A DNA stretch of 20,423 bases from Anaeromyces robustus (taxonomy: Eukaryota; Neocallimastigomycota; Neocallimastigomycetes; Neocallimastigales; Neocallimastigaceae). Below, piece by piece: positions 10,301-19,415 of this stretch. Location of the stretch: NCBI GenBank assembly GCA_002104895.1, contig MCFG01000536.1:15001-35423 (forward strand), read 5' to 3'. The position numbers were made by a program, and so were the translations under genes. Every line of letters starts with the position of its first letter. Within the stretch, counting starts at the first letter, position 1. Below the pieces are notes generated by a model. The model made no database searches and was not told the DNA's origin. It saw nothing but the letters and a program-made list of their open reading frames with translations.

Positions 10301-11841
10301 GGTGTTGGATTGTCCTTTGTATTAGAGTAAGAATTAAGAGAGAGGTGTTTATTAGAAGGTTTATTACTGACGGAAACAGGGAATGTTGAGTAAGTATTAG
10401 AATCATTAGGTTCATCATTGATAAGAATAGGAAGTGCAGAATGAGTATTAGAATCAGGAGGTGCTGGGTTTGAGTTATATTGGGAAGTAAAAATAGGAAA
10501 AGCAGAGTTTTTTAGGTCCATTGAAATAGGAGTACCAGCAGAATCATAAGATATAGGGATAGAAACACAATTTGAGTGACAGTAATTGGAGTTGAAAGTA
10601 AGTTCTTTGTTAGAAAAATCAATATGAGGATTATGCAGTCTTAACCAGTTTGACCCCAGAATACAAGTATACTTAGGAAGATCTGTTACATAGAACGTTG
10701 TTTTGCAAATGTGATCCTTGTATTTCAGGTTAAGAGGTGGTGTGACACCGATGATTGCTTGTTTGCCACCTATTCCGACAATTTTAGGGAGATTTCCATT
10801 ATCAGAGTAAGGAAGTGAATAATCCTTACAAAATTCTTCATCTATTAGATTAAGTTCTGAACCTGAATCAATAAGGACTGGGATATTATCGTCAGGGTAA
10901 ATATTAAAATTAACTACAAAATCAGAATTATCTGTAGTTTTTCTTCTTCTTACGCCTTGAATAGGTCCTGTTGGAATTGACATGAATGTGGATTTTGAAG
11001 ACTTTTGTTTATTCTTTCTAAGTGAGCATTCTTCTAAAGAATGTTCAGATGAACCACAATAAAGGCATAGGTTATTTTTTCTTCTCCTTTCTTTTTCTTC
11101 TTTACTTAATGGTCCATGAAAATTATTTTTTGGAAAGTTCGTTCTTTGCTTATTGTTGACTTTTGGTGAATTAGAACGGTTGGGTTTTCTATTTATGTTT
11201 AAAAGTTGGTTCCTATTGGAGAATTGTCTATGAGTGTATAATCTAGAATCAATACGGGAAGCAATTGTTTGCATAGCAAACAAAGTTTTTGGTCCAGGAA
11301 ACATTTCTAAGATACGACAAGCAACCTGGTCATGAAGTCCACCCATAAATGCATCCATTTTTGCGTCTTCGTTCCAAGTAGATATGTCAGCATATCTGTT
11401 AAATTCTAGTATATATTCACTGGCTCCCCCGATATTCTTTTGTCTTAGTCTTCTTAGCATTTGGTTGGCTATGTATACTTCGTCGCTATTCCCATAGAAT
11501 GCCTTAAGTTTGTTTGTAAAGTCTTCATAATTGTTAAGGCATGGATCTTGATTTTCAATCAAAGTAGCAGCCCAATTCATTGCATTCCCATATAAACGAG
11601 ATATGAGATAAATAACTTTAGCAGAATCCTCTTGGTAACGGTCAGGATATAGCAAGAAAACTAGATTTATTTTAGCTAAAAATCCTTTGAGATACCTTTT
11701 ATCTCCGGCAAAACCGTCTTTGAGAGTGGCGTTTTCAAAAATATTATTATTGGTTTGGTCCATTATTAGTAGTAGGTAAATAAACAGAATGAATATAAAA
11801 TGAGAAATTATTATAAGTAGAATTAAAATATTATCGTCCAT
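7348..11841 (-). CDS. Ty3/gypsy Gag-Pol polyprotein with chromodomain
   Basis: One uninterrupted frame encodes all proteins needed for retrotransposition. Domains (residues from the first ATG): Gag about 27-250; CCHC knuckle C259-C262-H267-C272; aspartic protease D325SG; reverse transcriptase about 575-790 with YIDD 723-726; RNase H with D872 and D942; integrase zinc domain H1087-X6-H1094-X29-C1124-X2-C1127; catalytic D1157, D1217, E1253 (D,D35E); GPY module 1387-1389; C-terminal chromodomain 1445-1493 (YEVEEILDKRKYY...LVKWKGY...SWEPE). The chromodomain normally steers integration to methylated-histone chromatin. The first ATG gives a strongly hydrophobic 26-residue leader. The next ATG (residue 27, codon 11763-11761, MDQTNNN) is the more usual Gag start. 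A single gag-pol frame resembles Tf1. All catalytic residues are present. Confidence 0.95.
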   Translation of the reverse strand: MDDNILILLIIISHFIFILFIYLLLIMDQTNNNIFENATLKDGFAGDKRYLKGFLAKINLVFLLYPDRYQEDSAKVIYLISRLYGNAMNWAATLIENQDPCLNNYEDFTNKLKAFYGNSDEVYIANQMLRRLRQKNIGGASEYILEFNRYADISTWNEDAKMDAFMGGLHDQVACRILEMFPGPKTLFAMQTIASRIDSRLYTHRQFSNRNQLLNINRKPNRSNSPKVNNKQRTNFPKNNFHGPLSKEEKERRRKNNLCLYCGSSEHSLEECSLRKNKQKSSKSTFMSIPTGPIQGVRRRKTTDNSDFVVNFNIYPDDNIPVLIDSGSELNLIDEEFCKDYSLPYSDNGNLPKIVGIGGKQAIIGVTPPLNLKYKDHICKTTFYVTDLPKYTCILGSNWLRLHNPHIDFSNKELTFNSNYCHSNCVSIPISYDSAGTPISMDLKNSAFPIFTSQYNSNPAPPDSNTHSALPILINDEPNDSNTYSTFPVSVSNKPSNKHLSLNSYSNTKDNPTPLKVASSFDEFVNSDDDFVFLPKELIPFKDVFSETAADKLPPHRPYDCEIRLKENSKLFYGPIYPLTDEESKALEEYIKENLQKGFIRKSKSPAGAPVLFVPKKNGQLRMCVDYRQLNLITIRDSYPLPLIQDMLEHLGKGKIFSKLDLRSAYNLVRIKSGDEYKTAFTCKFGHFEYLVMPFGLKNAPAVFQHFINDVLEEALGKYAYAYIDDIIIFSPDYKTHILHVTTILKLLRAAGLFAKLEKCEFFVPFIDFLGHRISAEGIHMDPNKISSILNWPIPSNVKEVQSFIGLANYYRRFIPNFAKIAHPLHKLLKKNSKFLWSSETQTAFETLKSKFISAPVLIFPNRDLPFQVETDSSNYAIGAILSQVSPNDNMVHPVAFFSRSLTGPERNYPIYDKELLAIVAALETWRHLLKGASTPFKIFSDHRNLLYQKKPEKMTQRLVRWALFLSEFNFVIVYRSGSSNGKPDALSRRPDYFTNSDSSSNIPFNVLRPENFCAIVSSVSSINDSFLSEYKSDKFYNKICNYLENKKPPIPHPQIEKFSLSNSFLLFNSKIYVPLNCRITVLKICHDSPSAGHFGTKKTISLISRNFWWPSLASDVTDYVRSCETCSRSKSSRHKPYGFLQPLEIANRPWSSISMDFITDLPSSFGFTCILVVIDRLTKMGHFIAFDSIPSSEDTASAFIDNIFCLHGLPEEIISDRGTQFTSKFWNAICESLGVSLKFSSPFHHQSNGQTERVNSVVEQYLRCFTNFKGTDWKKYLKLAEFSYNNAIQESAKQSPFFLNYGFHPKHSPAIPNQINVPRAEEFTRNFNKLLKDLKENLKQAVNTQKKYADKYRSKPPEFKINDKVWLDSSLVLHKGNKKLKPRKLGPYKIIQKISDISYKLELPPSMRIHPVVHVSSLEPYFEDNFGRKQPPPPPITVNDQEEYEVEEILDKRKYYKKTQYLVKWKGYPLSEASWEPESNLNCPDLLKAFKTKNKK

Positions 11842-12149
11842 AAGAAATATATTTAAATTAGTTTGTTTATTTGTTTAAAGAAAATTAATTTAATATTGTT
11901 ATTATCAATTTAAGTTACCGACCAAATTATACTTAATAAACTATTAACTTAGGGTCTTTCATCCGATAATAAACGTTCCGTCACCTTTACACGATCTACG
12001 TTCCGTCACGTGTTTCAGGATATTATTATTACCCTTACTATCCCCCTGTTGAGAAGTTAATAAGGCTTGTTTATTGCTGAGGTATAATTTGTTTAACTTA
12101 AAATTGATAAGAAAAGGATATTTCGATTATCAATATTAAATTACACAAA

Positions 12150-12190
<41 letters not shown>

Positions 12191-12703
12191 AAGTTGAAAG
12201 TTGAAAAAAAATAATATATTTTTTTTTTTTTTTTTAATTTGAATTTTAAATTTTGATTTTAATTTCTTTTATTATATTTATTGACTAAAATAAATTTATT
12301 AAATAATATAAGCCAGATTATATAGTGCCAAACCATCAAATATATAATCTGTTATAACTTAGTATATATGGGTTCCTTTAGCTCTTCACTTTAAATCGCT
12401 ATGGTAAGGTCGATGGTTAATATCTTATATGATAAAAGGAAGTAACGATATTAAATTCTTTGTCTTGTCTAACTTAGTGTTAGCTCTAAAGAAAATAATA
12501 TGTTATTTTCCCCCAAAGTATCAACAGTACCACTGCGCAGAAGTATTATGGTACCCCAGGTTTGACTCCAGTCGCTTAGGAAGCCTATACTGAAGTTATT
12601 ATTTATATTATTTTTTTTTAAAATTTTATTTAACCAACTTATAAAGTTAGAAATAAAATCAAAAAAAAAAAAAAAATTTTTTTACTATTTTGGAAAATAA
12701 ATT

Positions 12704-12736
<33 letters not shown>

Positions 12737-13065
12737 TTTTTTGTTTTATTAGAACAATTATTTATTAGAAAAAAAAATTAGGTTTTATTTTATTTTAAAT
12801 AATAAAATAATTAAGAGCGCCTCCTCCGCAAAACAATTATTGCTACTAGCTATACTCTTAAATTTTATTAATAAAATAATTTATAACTCAAATTATTTTT
12901 TCTTTTAATAAATTAGAAAATGAAGGAAAAAAAATGAAAAAATTCTTTTAAATTCTAAAAGACGCCTTTATTCACAAATTATATTTGTTACTGACTTATC
13001 TTTTAATAATTAAAAAAAAATTTTCAACACTAAGGTATTAAGTTTTTTATTTTAGGAGTTTTTAT
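11842..13065 (-). other. Element 1 long 5' leader
   Basis: 1224 bp between LTR and gag-pol on the minus strand, nearly identical to the leader of Element 2 (14689-15918), where its hairpins are described. No coding frame is present. The 11-bp inverted repeat CAGATTATATA/TATATAATCTG lies at 12314-12324 and 12341-12351. Poly-T runs on the + strand (for example about 12150-12183) are oligo-A in the element's RNA. Confidence 0.85.
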
Positions 13066-13066
13066 T
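13056..13066 (-). promoter_or_regulatory. Element 1 self-priming primer-binding site
   Basis: On the minus strand the LTR/leader junction reads AATAAAAACTC. It is complementary over 11 nt to GAGTTTTTATT inside the LTR (13237-13227 on the minus strand), placed 44 nt downstream of a TATAAATA box (13281-13274). No TGG-initiated tRNA-type site is present here. Confidence 0.7.
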
Positions 13067-13496
13067 GTAAAGATATATGTCTTTAACAATAAATTCAAAA
13101 TAAATCCTTAACCCTTATAAAAAATATAAAATAAATTTTTGAACTATTTATTAATTATAAATTTATTATTAAAAAACACATGAATTAACTTAACAAGTTA
13201 GTGTTAAAATAATAATTTATTTTATTAATAAAAACTCGAATTATTAAAAATTTTTTAGAGGAAAATTCACTCGTATTTATAGAAAAAATTTGAAAATATT
13301 TTTAAAAAATTTTTTTTTTTTTAATGACCAAAATTTAACCAATCAGAATAATTTTGCTTGGTAAAATTTATGGCTAAAATAAAAATAATAAAAATATGAA
13401 TTTTTGGAATTGAGAAGTTTCGAACTCGAGAAGTTCGAACCATAGTCTTAGTTACTAACCACTAAGACAGGTTACTCATTTTTACGATTCGTTACA
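13066..13496 (-). repeat. Element 1 5' LTR
   Basis: 431 bp from TGTAACGAATCG (13496) to ATCTTTACA (13066) on the minus strand. It carries the TATA box at 13281-13274 and the proposed RNA start at 13237. Confidence 0.95.
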
Positions 13497-13501
13497 ATTA
13501 G
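13497..13501. repeat. Target-site duplication ATTAG (right)
   Basis: Matches 6546-6550 on the other side of Element 1. The copia frame resumes at 13502 in phase with 6549-6550. Confidence 0.92.
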
Positions 13502-14257
13502 TAATAATTTAAAAGATAATAATATAAATAGTTTAACAAATACAACAAATAATGACGACGAAAATTTAGAATTATGGCACCGTCGTCTTGGGCATTTTAA
13601 TATTAATAATCTTAAAAATACATTAAAGAAAATAAATATTAATAATAAATGTAAAATTTGTTCATGCTCGAAATTAAAAAATTTTCCATTTTACAGTACA
13701 GAAAATAAATCAAAGGAACCCTTTGAATTAATACACATGGATACAGTTACAGTTAATGAAAATTCTTTATATGGAAATAAATATTTTTTAACAATTTTAG
13801 ATGATTTTACGCGTTATGGTTGGGTATTCTTCTTAAAATCTATAACTGAAGTTTTTGATATTTTTCTTAATTGGTATAACAAAATTACAAATATTTTTAA
13901 CAAAAATATTAAATATATAAAAACCGATAACGGTAAAGAATTTTTTAATAATAATTTTAATAACTTCTGTAACTTACATGGGATTATTCACCAACATACA
14001 GTCCCATATAACCCATCACAAAATGGACGCGTTGAACGTCTTCATGGAACTTTGCTTTCTACCGCCAGAGCCATGCTACATGATGCCAAGCTTAGCCATG
14101 TTTTTTGGGAAGATGCTGTATCTACAGCAAATTATATTCATAATAGAATTCCTCATAAAGGTATTAATTTTAAAATTCCTTATGAATTATTATATAACGA
14201 AAAAGTTGATTATAATAAATTTAAAGTGTTTGGTTGCCAAGTATTTTTCTTTGTTCC
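13502..14257 (+). pseudogene. Copia pol, pre-integrase and integrase part (interrupted)
   Basis: Continuation of the copia frame left at 6550. The zinc-binding pre-integrase domain begins LWHRRLGH (His codons 13578 and 13593), with Cys codons at 13650 and 13659 (HX4H...CX2C). The integrase core follows, with Asp codons 13740 and 13926 (in KTDNGKEF) and Glu codon 14034 (NGRVERLHGT), a D,D35E spacing. The core strand LTILDDFTRYGWVFFL is typical of copia. Element 2 interrupts it after 14257, at a VFGCQVFFFVP motif near the end of the core. An ATG at 13737 and an open frame to 14282 exist, but the last residues are LTR-encoded and the ATG is internal. No stop interrupts 13502-14257, so the copia frame was open when hit. 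Confidence 0.88.
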
Positions 14258-14688
14258 TGTAACGAATCGTAAAAATGAGTAACCTGTCTTAGTGGTTAGT
14301 AACTAAGACTATGGTTCGAACTTCTCGAGTTCGAAACTTCTCAATTCCAAAAATTCATATTTTTATTATTTTTATTTTAGCCATAAATTTTACCAAGCAA
14401 AATTATTCTGATTGGTTAAATTTTGGTCATTAAAAAAAAAAAAAATTTTTTAAAAATATTTTCAAATTTTTTCTATAAATACGAGTGAATTTTCCTCTAA
14501 AAAATTTTTAATAATTCGAGTTTTTATTAATAAAATAAATTATTATTTTAACACTAACTTGTTAAGTTAATTCATGTGTTTTTAATAATAAATTTATAAT
14601 TAATAAATAGTTCAAAAATTTATTTTATATTTTTTATAAGGGTTAAGGGTTTATTTTGAATTTATTGTTAAAGACATATATCTTTACA
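14258..14688 (+). repeat. Element 2 5' LTR
   Basis: 431 bp, TGTAACGAATCG to ATCTTTACA. It matches the Element 1 3' LTR at the three sites where the two Element 1 LTRs differ. The 5' end carries two strong inverted repeats: GTCTTAGT/ACTAAGAC (14286-14293, 14302-14309) and TTCGAACT/AGTTCGAA (14315-14322, 14328-14335). Confidence 0.95.
14474..14528 (+). promoter_or_regulatory. LTR promoter: TATA box and proposed RNA 5' end
   Basis: TATAAATA at 14474-14481 is followed 44 nt later by GAGTTTTTATT (14518-14528), proposed as the first 11 nt of the genomic RNA because it is the exact complement of the primer-binding site at 14688-14698. Downstream, TAACTT-GTT-AAGTTA (14555-14569) forms a perfect 6-bp hairpin. 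The start site itself is inferred. Confidence 0.65.
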
Positions 14689-14698
14689 ATAAAAACTC
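14688..14698 (+). promoter_or_regulatory. Element 2 self-priming primer-binding site
   Basis: AATAAAAACTC begins at the last base of the LTR. It pairs over 11 nt with GAGTTTTTATT at 14518-14528. Tf1-type elements use exactly such an intramolecular 11-nt duplex in place of a tRNA primer. Confidence 0.7.
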
Positions 14699-14891
14699 CT
14701 AAAATAAAAAACTTAATACCTTAGTGTTGAAATTTTTTTTTAATTATTAAAAGATAAGTCAGTAACAAATATAATTTGTGAATAAAGGCGTCTTTTAGAA
14801 TTTAAAAGAATTTTTTCATTTTTTTTCCTTCATTTTCTAATTTATTAAAAGAAAAAATAATTTGAGTTATAAATTATTTTATTAATAAAAT

Positions 14892-14942
14892 TTAAGAGTA
14901 TAGCTAGTAGCAATAATTGTTTTGCGGAGGAGGCGCTCTTAA
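14892..14942 (+). other. Leader hairpin 1
   Basis: TTAAGAG (14892-14898) pairs with CTCTTAA (14936-14942). The enclosed G/C-rich segment can form an inner GCAA/TTGC stem and holds TGCGGAGGAGGCG. Confidence 0.55.
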
Positions 14943-15019
14943 TTATTTTATTATTTAAAATAAAATAAAACCTAATTTTTTTTTCACTAATAAATAATTG
15001 TTCTAATAAAACAAAAAAT

Positions 15020-15053
<34 letters not shown>

Positions 15054-15160
15054 CAATTTATTTTCCAAAATAGTAAAAAAAAATTTTTTTTTTTTTGATT
15101 TTATTCCTAACTTTATAAGTTGGTTAAATAAAATTTTAAAAAAAAATAATATAAATAATA

Positions 15161-15192
15161 ACTTCAGTATAGGCTTCCTAAGCGACTGGAGT
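15161..15192 (+). other. Leader hairpin 2 (compound)
   Basis: ACTTCAGT (15161-15168) pairs with ACTGGAGT (15185-15192) with one G-U pair, enclosing GCTT-CCT-AAGC (15173-15183). It sits in the most GC-rich part of the leader. Confidence 0.6.
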
Positions 15193-15202
15193 CAAACCTG
15201 GG

Positions 15203-15230
15203 GTACCATAATACTTCTGCGCAGTGGTAC
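15203..15230 (+). other. Leader hairpin 3
   Basis: GTACCA (15203-15208) pairs with TGGTAC (15225-15230). The 16-nt loop contains the palindrome CTGCGCAG. Confidence 0.55.
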
Positions 15231-15273
15231 TGTTGATACTTTGGGGGAAAATAACATATTATTTTCTTTAGAG

Positions 15274-15288
15274 CTAACACTAAGTTAG
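15274..15288 (+). other. Leader hairpin 4, conserved in Element 3
   Basis: CTAAC-ACTAA-GTTAG. The Element 3 leader has CTAAT-TAA-GTTAG at 20068-20080 in the same relative place, keeping the stem through a C-G to U-G change with a different loop. Confidence 0.6.
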
Positions 15289-15302
15289 ACAAGACAAAGA
15301 AT

Positions 15303-15340
15303 TTAATATCGTTACTTCCTTTTATCATATAAGATATTAA
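15303..15340 (+). other. Leader hairpin 5
   Basis: A perfect 8-bp stem: TTAATATC (15303-15310) with GATATTAA (15333-15340). Confidence 0.55.
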
Positions 15341-15405
15341 CCATCGACCTTACCATAGCGATTTAAAGTGAAGAGCTAAAGGAACCCATATATACTAAGT
15401 TATAA

Positions 15406-15443
15406 CAGATTATATATTTGATGGTTTGGCACTATATAATCTG
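15406..15443 (+). other. Leader hairpin 6 (11 bp), conserved position
   Basis: CAGATTATATA (15406-15416) pairs perfectly with TATATAATCTG (15433-15443). The 16-nt loop TTTGATGGTTTGGCAC holds one of the leader's three ATGs. Element 3 has a different-sequence stem at the same place, downstream of AGAGCTAA.GG (20202-20229). Confidence 0.65.
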
Positions 15444-15571
15444 GCTTATATTATTTAATAAATTTATTTTAGTCAATAAATATAATAAAAGAAATTAAAA
15501 TCAAAATTTAAAATTCAAATTAAAAAAAAAAAAAAAAAAATATATATTATTTTTTTTTCAACTTTCAACTA

Positions 15572-15607
<36 letters not shown>

Positions 15608-15747
15608 TCCTTTGTGTAATTTAATATTGATAATCGAAATATCCTTTTCTTATCAATTTTAAGTTAAACAAATTATACCTCAGCAATAAACAAGCCTTAT
15701 TAACTTCTCAACAGGGGGATAGTAAGGGTAATAATAATATCCTGAAA

Positions 15748-15787
15748 CACGTGACGGAACGTAGATCGTGTAAAGGTGACGGAACGT
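15748..15787 (+). repeat. Direct repeats GTGACGGAACGT in the leader
   Basis: Two perfect 12-bp copies at 15751-15762 and 15776-15787, start-to-start spacing 25 bp. The first overlaps a CACGTG E-box (15748-15753). They could be protein- or RNA-binding sites. The pair is also present in Element 1 (about 11970-12010). Confidence 0.7.
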
Positions 15788-15918
15788 TTATTATCGGATG
15801 AAAGACCCTAAGTTAATAGTTTATTAAGTATAATTTGGTCGGTAACTTAAATTGATAATAACAATATTAAATTAATTTTCTTTAAACAAATAAACAAACT
15901 AATTTAAATATATTTCTT

Positions 15919-18266
15919 ATGGACGATAATATTTTAATTCTACTTATAATAATTTCTCATTTTATATTCATTCTGTTTATTTACCTACTACTAATAATGG
16001 ACCAAACCAATAATAATATTTTTGAAAACGCCACTCTCAAAGACGGTTTTGCCGGAGATAAAAGGTATCTCAAAGGATTTTTAGCTAAAATAAATCTAGT
16101 TTTCTTGCTATATCCTGACCGTTACCAAGAGGATTCTGCTAAAGTTATTTATCTCATATCTCGTTTATATGGGAATGCAATGAATTGGGCTGCTACTTTG
16201 ATTGAAAATCAAGATCCATGCCTTAACAATTATGAAGACTTTACAAACAAACTTAAGGCATTCTATGGGAATAGCGACGAAGTATACATAGCCAACCAAA
16301 TGCTAAGAAGACTAAGACAAAAGAATATCGGGGGAGCCAATGAATATATACTAGAATTTAACAGATATGCTGACATATCTACTTGGAACGAAGACGCAAA
16401 AATGGATGCATTTATGGGTGGACTTCATGACCAGGTTGCTTGTCGTATCTTAGAAATGTTTCCTGGACCAAAAACTTTGTTTGCTATGCAAACAATTGCT
16501 TCCCGTATTGATTCTAGATTATACACTCATAGACAATTCTCCAATAGGAACCAACTTTTAAACATAAATAGAAAACCCAACCGTTCTAATTCACCAAAAG
16601 TCAACAATAAGCAAAGAACGAACTTTCCAAAAAATAATTTTCATGGACCATTAAGTAAAGAAGAAAAAGAAAGGAGAAGAAAAAATAACCTATGCCTTTA
16701 TTGTGGTTCATCTGAACATTCTTTAGAAGAATGCCCACTTAGAAAGAATAAACAAAAGTCTTCAAAATCCACATTCATGTCAATTCCAACAGGACCTATT
16801 CAAGGCGTAAGAAGAAGAAAAACTACAGATAATTCTGATTTTGTAGTTAATTTTAATATTTACCCTGACGATAATATCCCAGTCCTTATTGATTCAGGTT
16901 CAGAACTTAATCTAATAGATGAAGAATTTTGTAAGGATTATTCACTTCCTTACTCTGATAATGGAAATCTCCCTAAAATTGTCGGAATAGGTGGCAAACA
17001 AGCAATCATCGGTGTCACACCACCTCTTAACCTGAAATACAAGGATCACATTTGCAAAACAACGTTCTATGTAACAGATCTTCCTAAGTATACTTGTATT
17101 CTGGGGTCAAACTGGTTAAGACTGCATAATCCTCATATTGATTTTTCTAACAAAGAACTTACTTTCAACTCCAATTACTGTCACTCAAATTGTGTTTCTA
17201 TCCCTATATCTTATGATTCTGCTGGTACTCCTATTTCAATGGACCTAAAAAACTCTGCTTTTCCTATTTTTACTTCCCAATATAACTCAAACCCAGCACC
17301 TCCTGATTCTAATACTCATTCTGCACTTCCTATTCTTATCAATGATGAACCTAATGATTCTAATACTTACTCAACATTCCCTGTTTCCGTCAGTAATAAA
17401 CCTTCTAATAAACACCTCTCTCTTAATTCTTACTCTAATACAAAGGACAATCCAACACCTCTAAAAGTAGCATCAAGTTTTGATGAATTTGTAAACTCCG
17501 ATGATGATTTTGTTTTCCTTCCAAAAGAACTTATACCTTTCAAAGACGTTTTCAGTGAGACTGCTGCAGACAAACTTCCCCCTCATCGTCCTTATGACTG
17601 TGAAATTAGATTAAAAGAAAATTCCAAATTATTTTATGGCCCTATTTATCCTCTTACTGATGAAGAATCAAAAGCCTTAGAAGAATACATCAAAGAGAAC
17701 CTCCAAAAAGGATTCATTAGAAAGTCCAAGTCTCCAGCCGGAGCACCTGTTTTATTCGTTCCTAAGAAGAATGGTCAACTTCGAATGTGTGTAGACTATC
17801 GGCAATTAAACTTAATTACCATAAGAGATTCTTATCCTCTACCTCTTATCCAAGATATGCTTGAACATCTTGGAAAAGGGAAAATTTTCTCTAAACTTGA
17901 CTTACGATCTGCTTACAATCTTGTTAGAATAAAAAGCGGAGACGAATATAAAACCGCTTTCACTTGTAAATTTGGTCATTTTGAATACCTAGTCATGCCT
18001 TTCGGATTAAAAAATGCACCTGCCGTATTCCAACATTTTATCAATGATGTATTAGAAGAAGCTCTCGGAAAATATGCCTATGCCTACATTGATGATATAA
18101 TCATCTTCTCTCCCGACTATAAAACCCACATTCTTCATGTTACGACTATCCTAAAGTTACTTAGAGCTGCGGGATTATTTGCCAAACTCGAGAAGTGTGA
18201 ATTCTTTGTCCCATTTATCGACTTTTTAGGACACAGAATCTCCGCCGAAGGCATTCATATGGACCC
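15919..18266 (+). pseudogene. Ty3/gypsy gag-pol, truncated by Element 3 insertion
   Basis: The first 782 residues of the Element 1 polyprotein: hydrophobic 26-residue extension, Gag, CCHC knuckle (C259-C272), protease D325SG, and reverse transcriptase with YIDD 723-726 up to the MDP just after the core. I see two amino-acid differences from Element 1 (GGANEY versus GGASEY; EECPLR versus EECSLR). The open frame continues to 18315, but the last 15 residues come from Element 3's LTR, so that C-terminus is an insertion artefact. The alternative Gag start is ATG 15997. It lacks RNase H, integrase and chromodomain here; those codons should resume after Element 3. Confidence 0.92.
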
Positions 18267-18739
18267 TGTAACGAATACTAGAAATTATAGAGTTGGCTTA
18301 CTCGTTAAGCTCTAGAACTCTGCTCAGTATTCCTGGGTTCAATACACAGGAATGCCTTTTGTTAAAATTTATATTTTTATTTTTTACTATTTTATTATTT
18401 TATTTTTTTATTATTATTTTATTATATATTAATATATTATAAAGTGTATTAAATGATAATATTATTTTATTATAAAAAGGTTAATAGACCAATTAGATTT
18501 AGAATATAATAACTCATGAAAAATGTAATTAAAATATTTTGAAATAATGTTTATAAATATTCAAGAATTTTCTCATTTGAAAATTCGAGTTTTTATTAAC
18601 AAAGAAATAATAAAATAAATAAAATTATTTGATACTAACCTGTTGTTTGTTTGTGTCCAATAATTCTTGTTTATTTTCTAATATTGAGGTGTTTTTAAGT
18701 TTATTAAGAATTATTATTGTTGGACTTCTGTTCTTTACA
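18267..18739 (+). repeat. Element 3 5' LTR (473 bp)
   Basis: TGTAACGAATAC to TTCTTTACA. The 5' end holds nested inverted repeats: AGAGTT/AACTCT enclosing GCTTA/TAAGC (about 18290-18322), then GTATTCCTG/CAGGAATGC (about 18328-18355, one G-U). The right end is set by similarity to the 431-bp family and by the abutting primer-binding site. The second LTR copy is outside the window. Confidence 0.8.
18552..18597 (+). promoter_or_regulatory. Element 3 LTR promoter: TATA box and proposed RNA 5' end
   Basis: TATAAATA at 18552-18559, then GAGTTTTTATT at 18587-18597, 35 nt downstream. The context TTCGAGTTTTTATTAA is identical to Element 2 although the surrounding LTR differs. Confidence 0.65.
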
Positions 18740-18749
18740 ATAAAAACTC
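18739..18749 (+). promoter_or_regulatory. Element 3 self-priming primer-binding site
   Basis: AATAAAAACTC starts at the last LTR base and is complementary over 11 nt to 18587-18597. Confidence 0.7.
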
Positions 18750-18966
18750 CAATAAAATTTTTTAAACACCTTAGTATCAAATAATCAAATATAAAATTTT
18801 TAAAGACTACTTAAGTAAGTCAGTAAAAATTTATATTAAAGGAAAAAGGACGCTGAAAAAATAGAAAAGTCCGTATACTAATATAAATTTTTACCTTTTG
18901 GCGCTTAATAGTAATAAAAAATTTTATATAATAATTTTTATAAAACAAAATTTTTTTAATGACAAT

Positions 18967-19255
18967 TTCAATTTCAGTTCAATTTTAATTTCAAATCTCA
19001 ATTTCAATTTCTATCACAATTCAATTAAAACTTCAATTTCAGTTCAATTTTAATTTCAAATCTCAATTTCAATTTCAATTTCAATCACGATTCAATTAAA
19101 ATTTCAATTTCAATTTAAAATCTCAATTTCAACTTCAATTATAATTCAATTAAAATTTCAATTTCAATTTAAAACCTCAATTTCAATTTCGACTACAATC
19201 CAATTAAAATTTCAATTACAATTTAAAATTTCAATTCAAACTTCAATTACAAATC

Positions 19256-19259
<4 letters not shown>
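18967..19259 (+). repeat. Degenerate CAATTT-rich repeat, ~54-bp higher-order period
   Basis: Five recurrences of an ACAATTCAATTAAAA-like motif near 19015, 19084, 19139, 19192 and 19245 are separated by TTTCAATTTC/AATCTCAATTTC segments. Spacing is about 69, 55, 53 and 53 bp. It appears to be the eroded predecessor of the perfect hexamer array that follows. Confidence 0.7.

Positions 19260-19289
<30 letters not shown>
19260..19289 (+). repeat. Poly(A) tract, 30 nt
   Basis: An uninterrupted A run directly abutting the hexamer array. Confidence 0.9.
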
Positions 19290-19294
<5 letters not shown>

Positions 19295-19415
19295 ATTTCA
19301 ATTTCAATTTCAATTTCAATTTCAATTTCAATTTCAATTTCAATTTCAATTTCAATTTCAATTTCAATTTCAATTTCAATTTCAATTTCAATTTCAATTT
19401 CAATTTCAATTTCAA
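19290..19415 (+). repeat. (TTTCAA)21 perfect hexamer microsatellite
   Basis: 21 uninterrupted TTTCAA units (126 bp) in the sense strand of Element 3's leader. The sense RNA would be free of G and of ATG. Confidence 0.95.

Larger units (their letters stand above)
6551..13496 (-). mobile_element. Element 1: complete Ty3/gypsy chromovirus (6946 bp)
   Basis: On the minus strand the order is 5' LTR (13496-13066), leader (13065-11842), a single gag-pol frame (11841-7348), 3' UTR with polypurine tract, and 3' LTR (6981-6551). The LTRs are both 431 bp, start TGTAACGAATCG and end ATCTTTACA. They differ by one substitution plus two compensating single-base homopolymer changes that I can see. With the intact frame and the exact ATTAG duplication, this is a recent, possibly active insertion. 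Its GC content is visibly higher than the surrounding host DNA. Confidence 0.95.
4300..14257 (+). mobile_element. Ty1/copia retrotransposon, interrupted twice (5' part only)
   Basis: The order gag, protease, zinc-binding pre-integrase domain, integrase is diagnostic of Ty1/copia (integrase before reverse transcriptase). Visible pieces are 4300-6550 and 13502-14257. Element 1 plus one ATTAG target-site copy (6551-13501) separates them, and removing it keeps the reading frame in phase. The element is cut again at 14257 by Element 2, so its reverse transcriptase, RNase H and 3' LTR must lie beyond the window. The left end at 4300 is tentative. The element is dead in its present state. Confidence 0.85.
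14689..15918 (+). other. Element 2 structured 5' leader (1.23 kb)
   Basis: No coding frame. From the proposed RNA start (14518) to the gag-pol ATG (15919) I find only three ATGs on the sense strand (14574, 15421, 15798), each opening a short uORF of 3, 25 and 9 codons. The complementary strand has about ten over the same span. It contains long A runs at 15027-15053 (27), 15522-15540 (19) and 15583-15607 (25), and the hairpins listed separately. Several blocks recur in the leader of the different family Element 3: CCTTAGT, AAGTCAGTAA, GGCGC..CTTAAT, CTTCCTA.GCGA, AGAGCTAA.GG, ATTGATAAT.GAAATATCC. Function is not known; translation, packaging or priming control are candidates. Confidence 0.75.
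14258..18266 (+). mobile_element. Element 2: Ty3/gypsy, same family as Element 1 (5' portion)
   Basis: Starts TGTAACGAATCG right after copia ...GTTCC. It contains a 431-bp LTR, 1230-bp leader and the first 782 codons of gag-pol, nearly identical to Element 1 but in the opposite orientation. It stops inside reverse transcriptase where Element 3 is inserted. The rest of pol and its 3' LTR should follow Element 3 beyond the window. Its target-site duplication would be GTTCC (14253-14257). Confidence 0.93.
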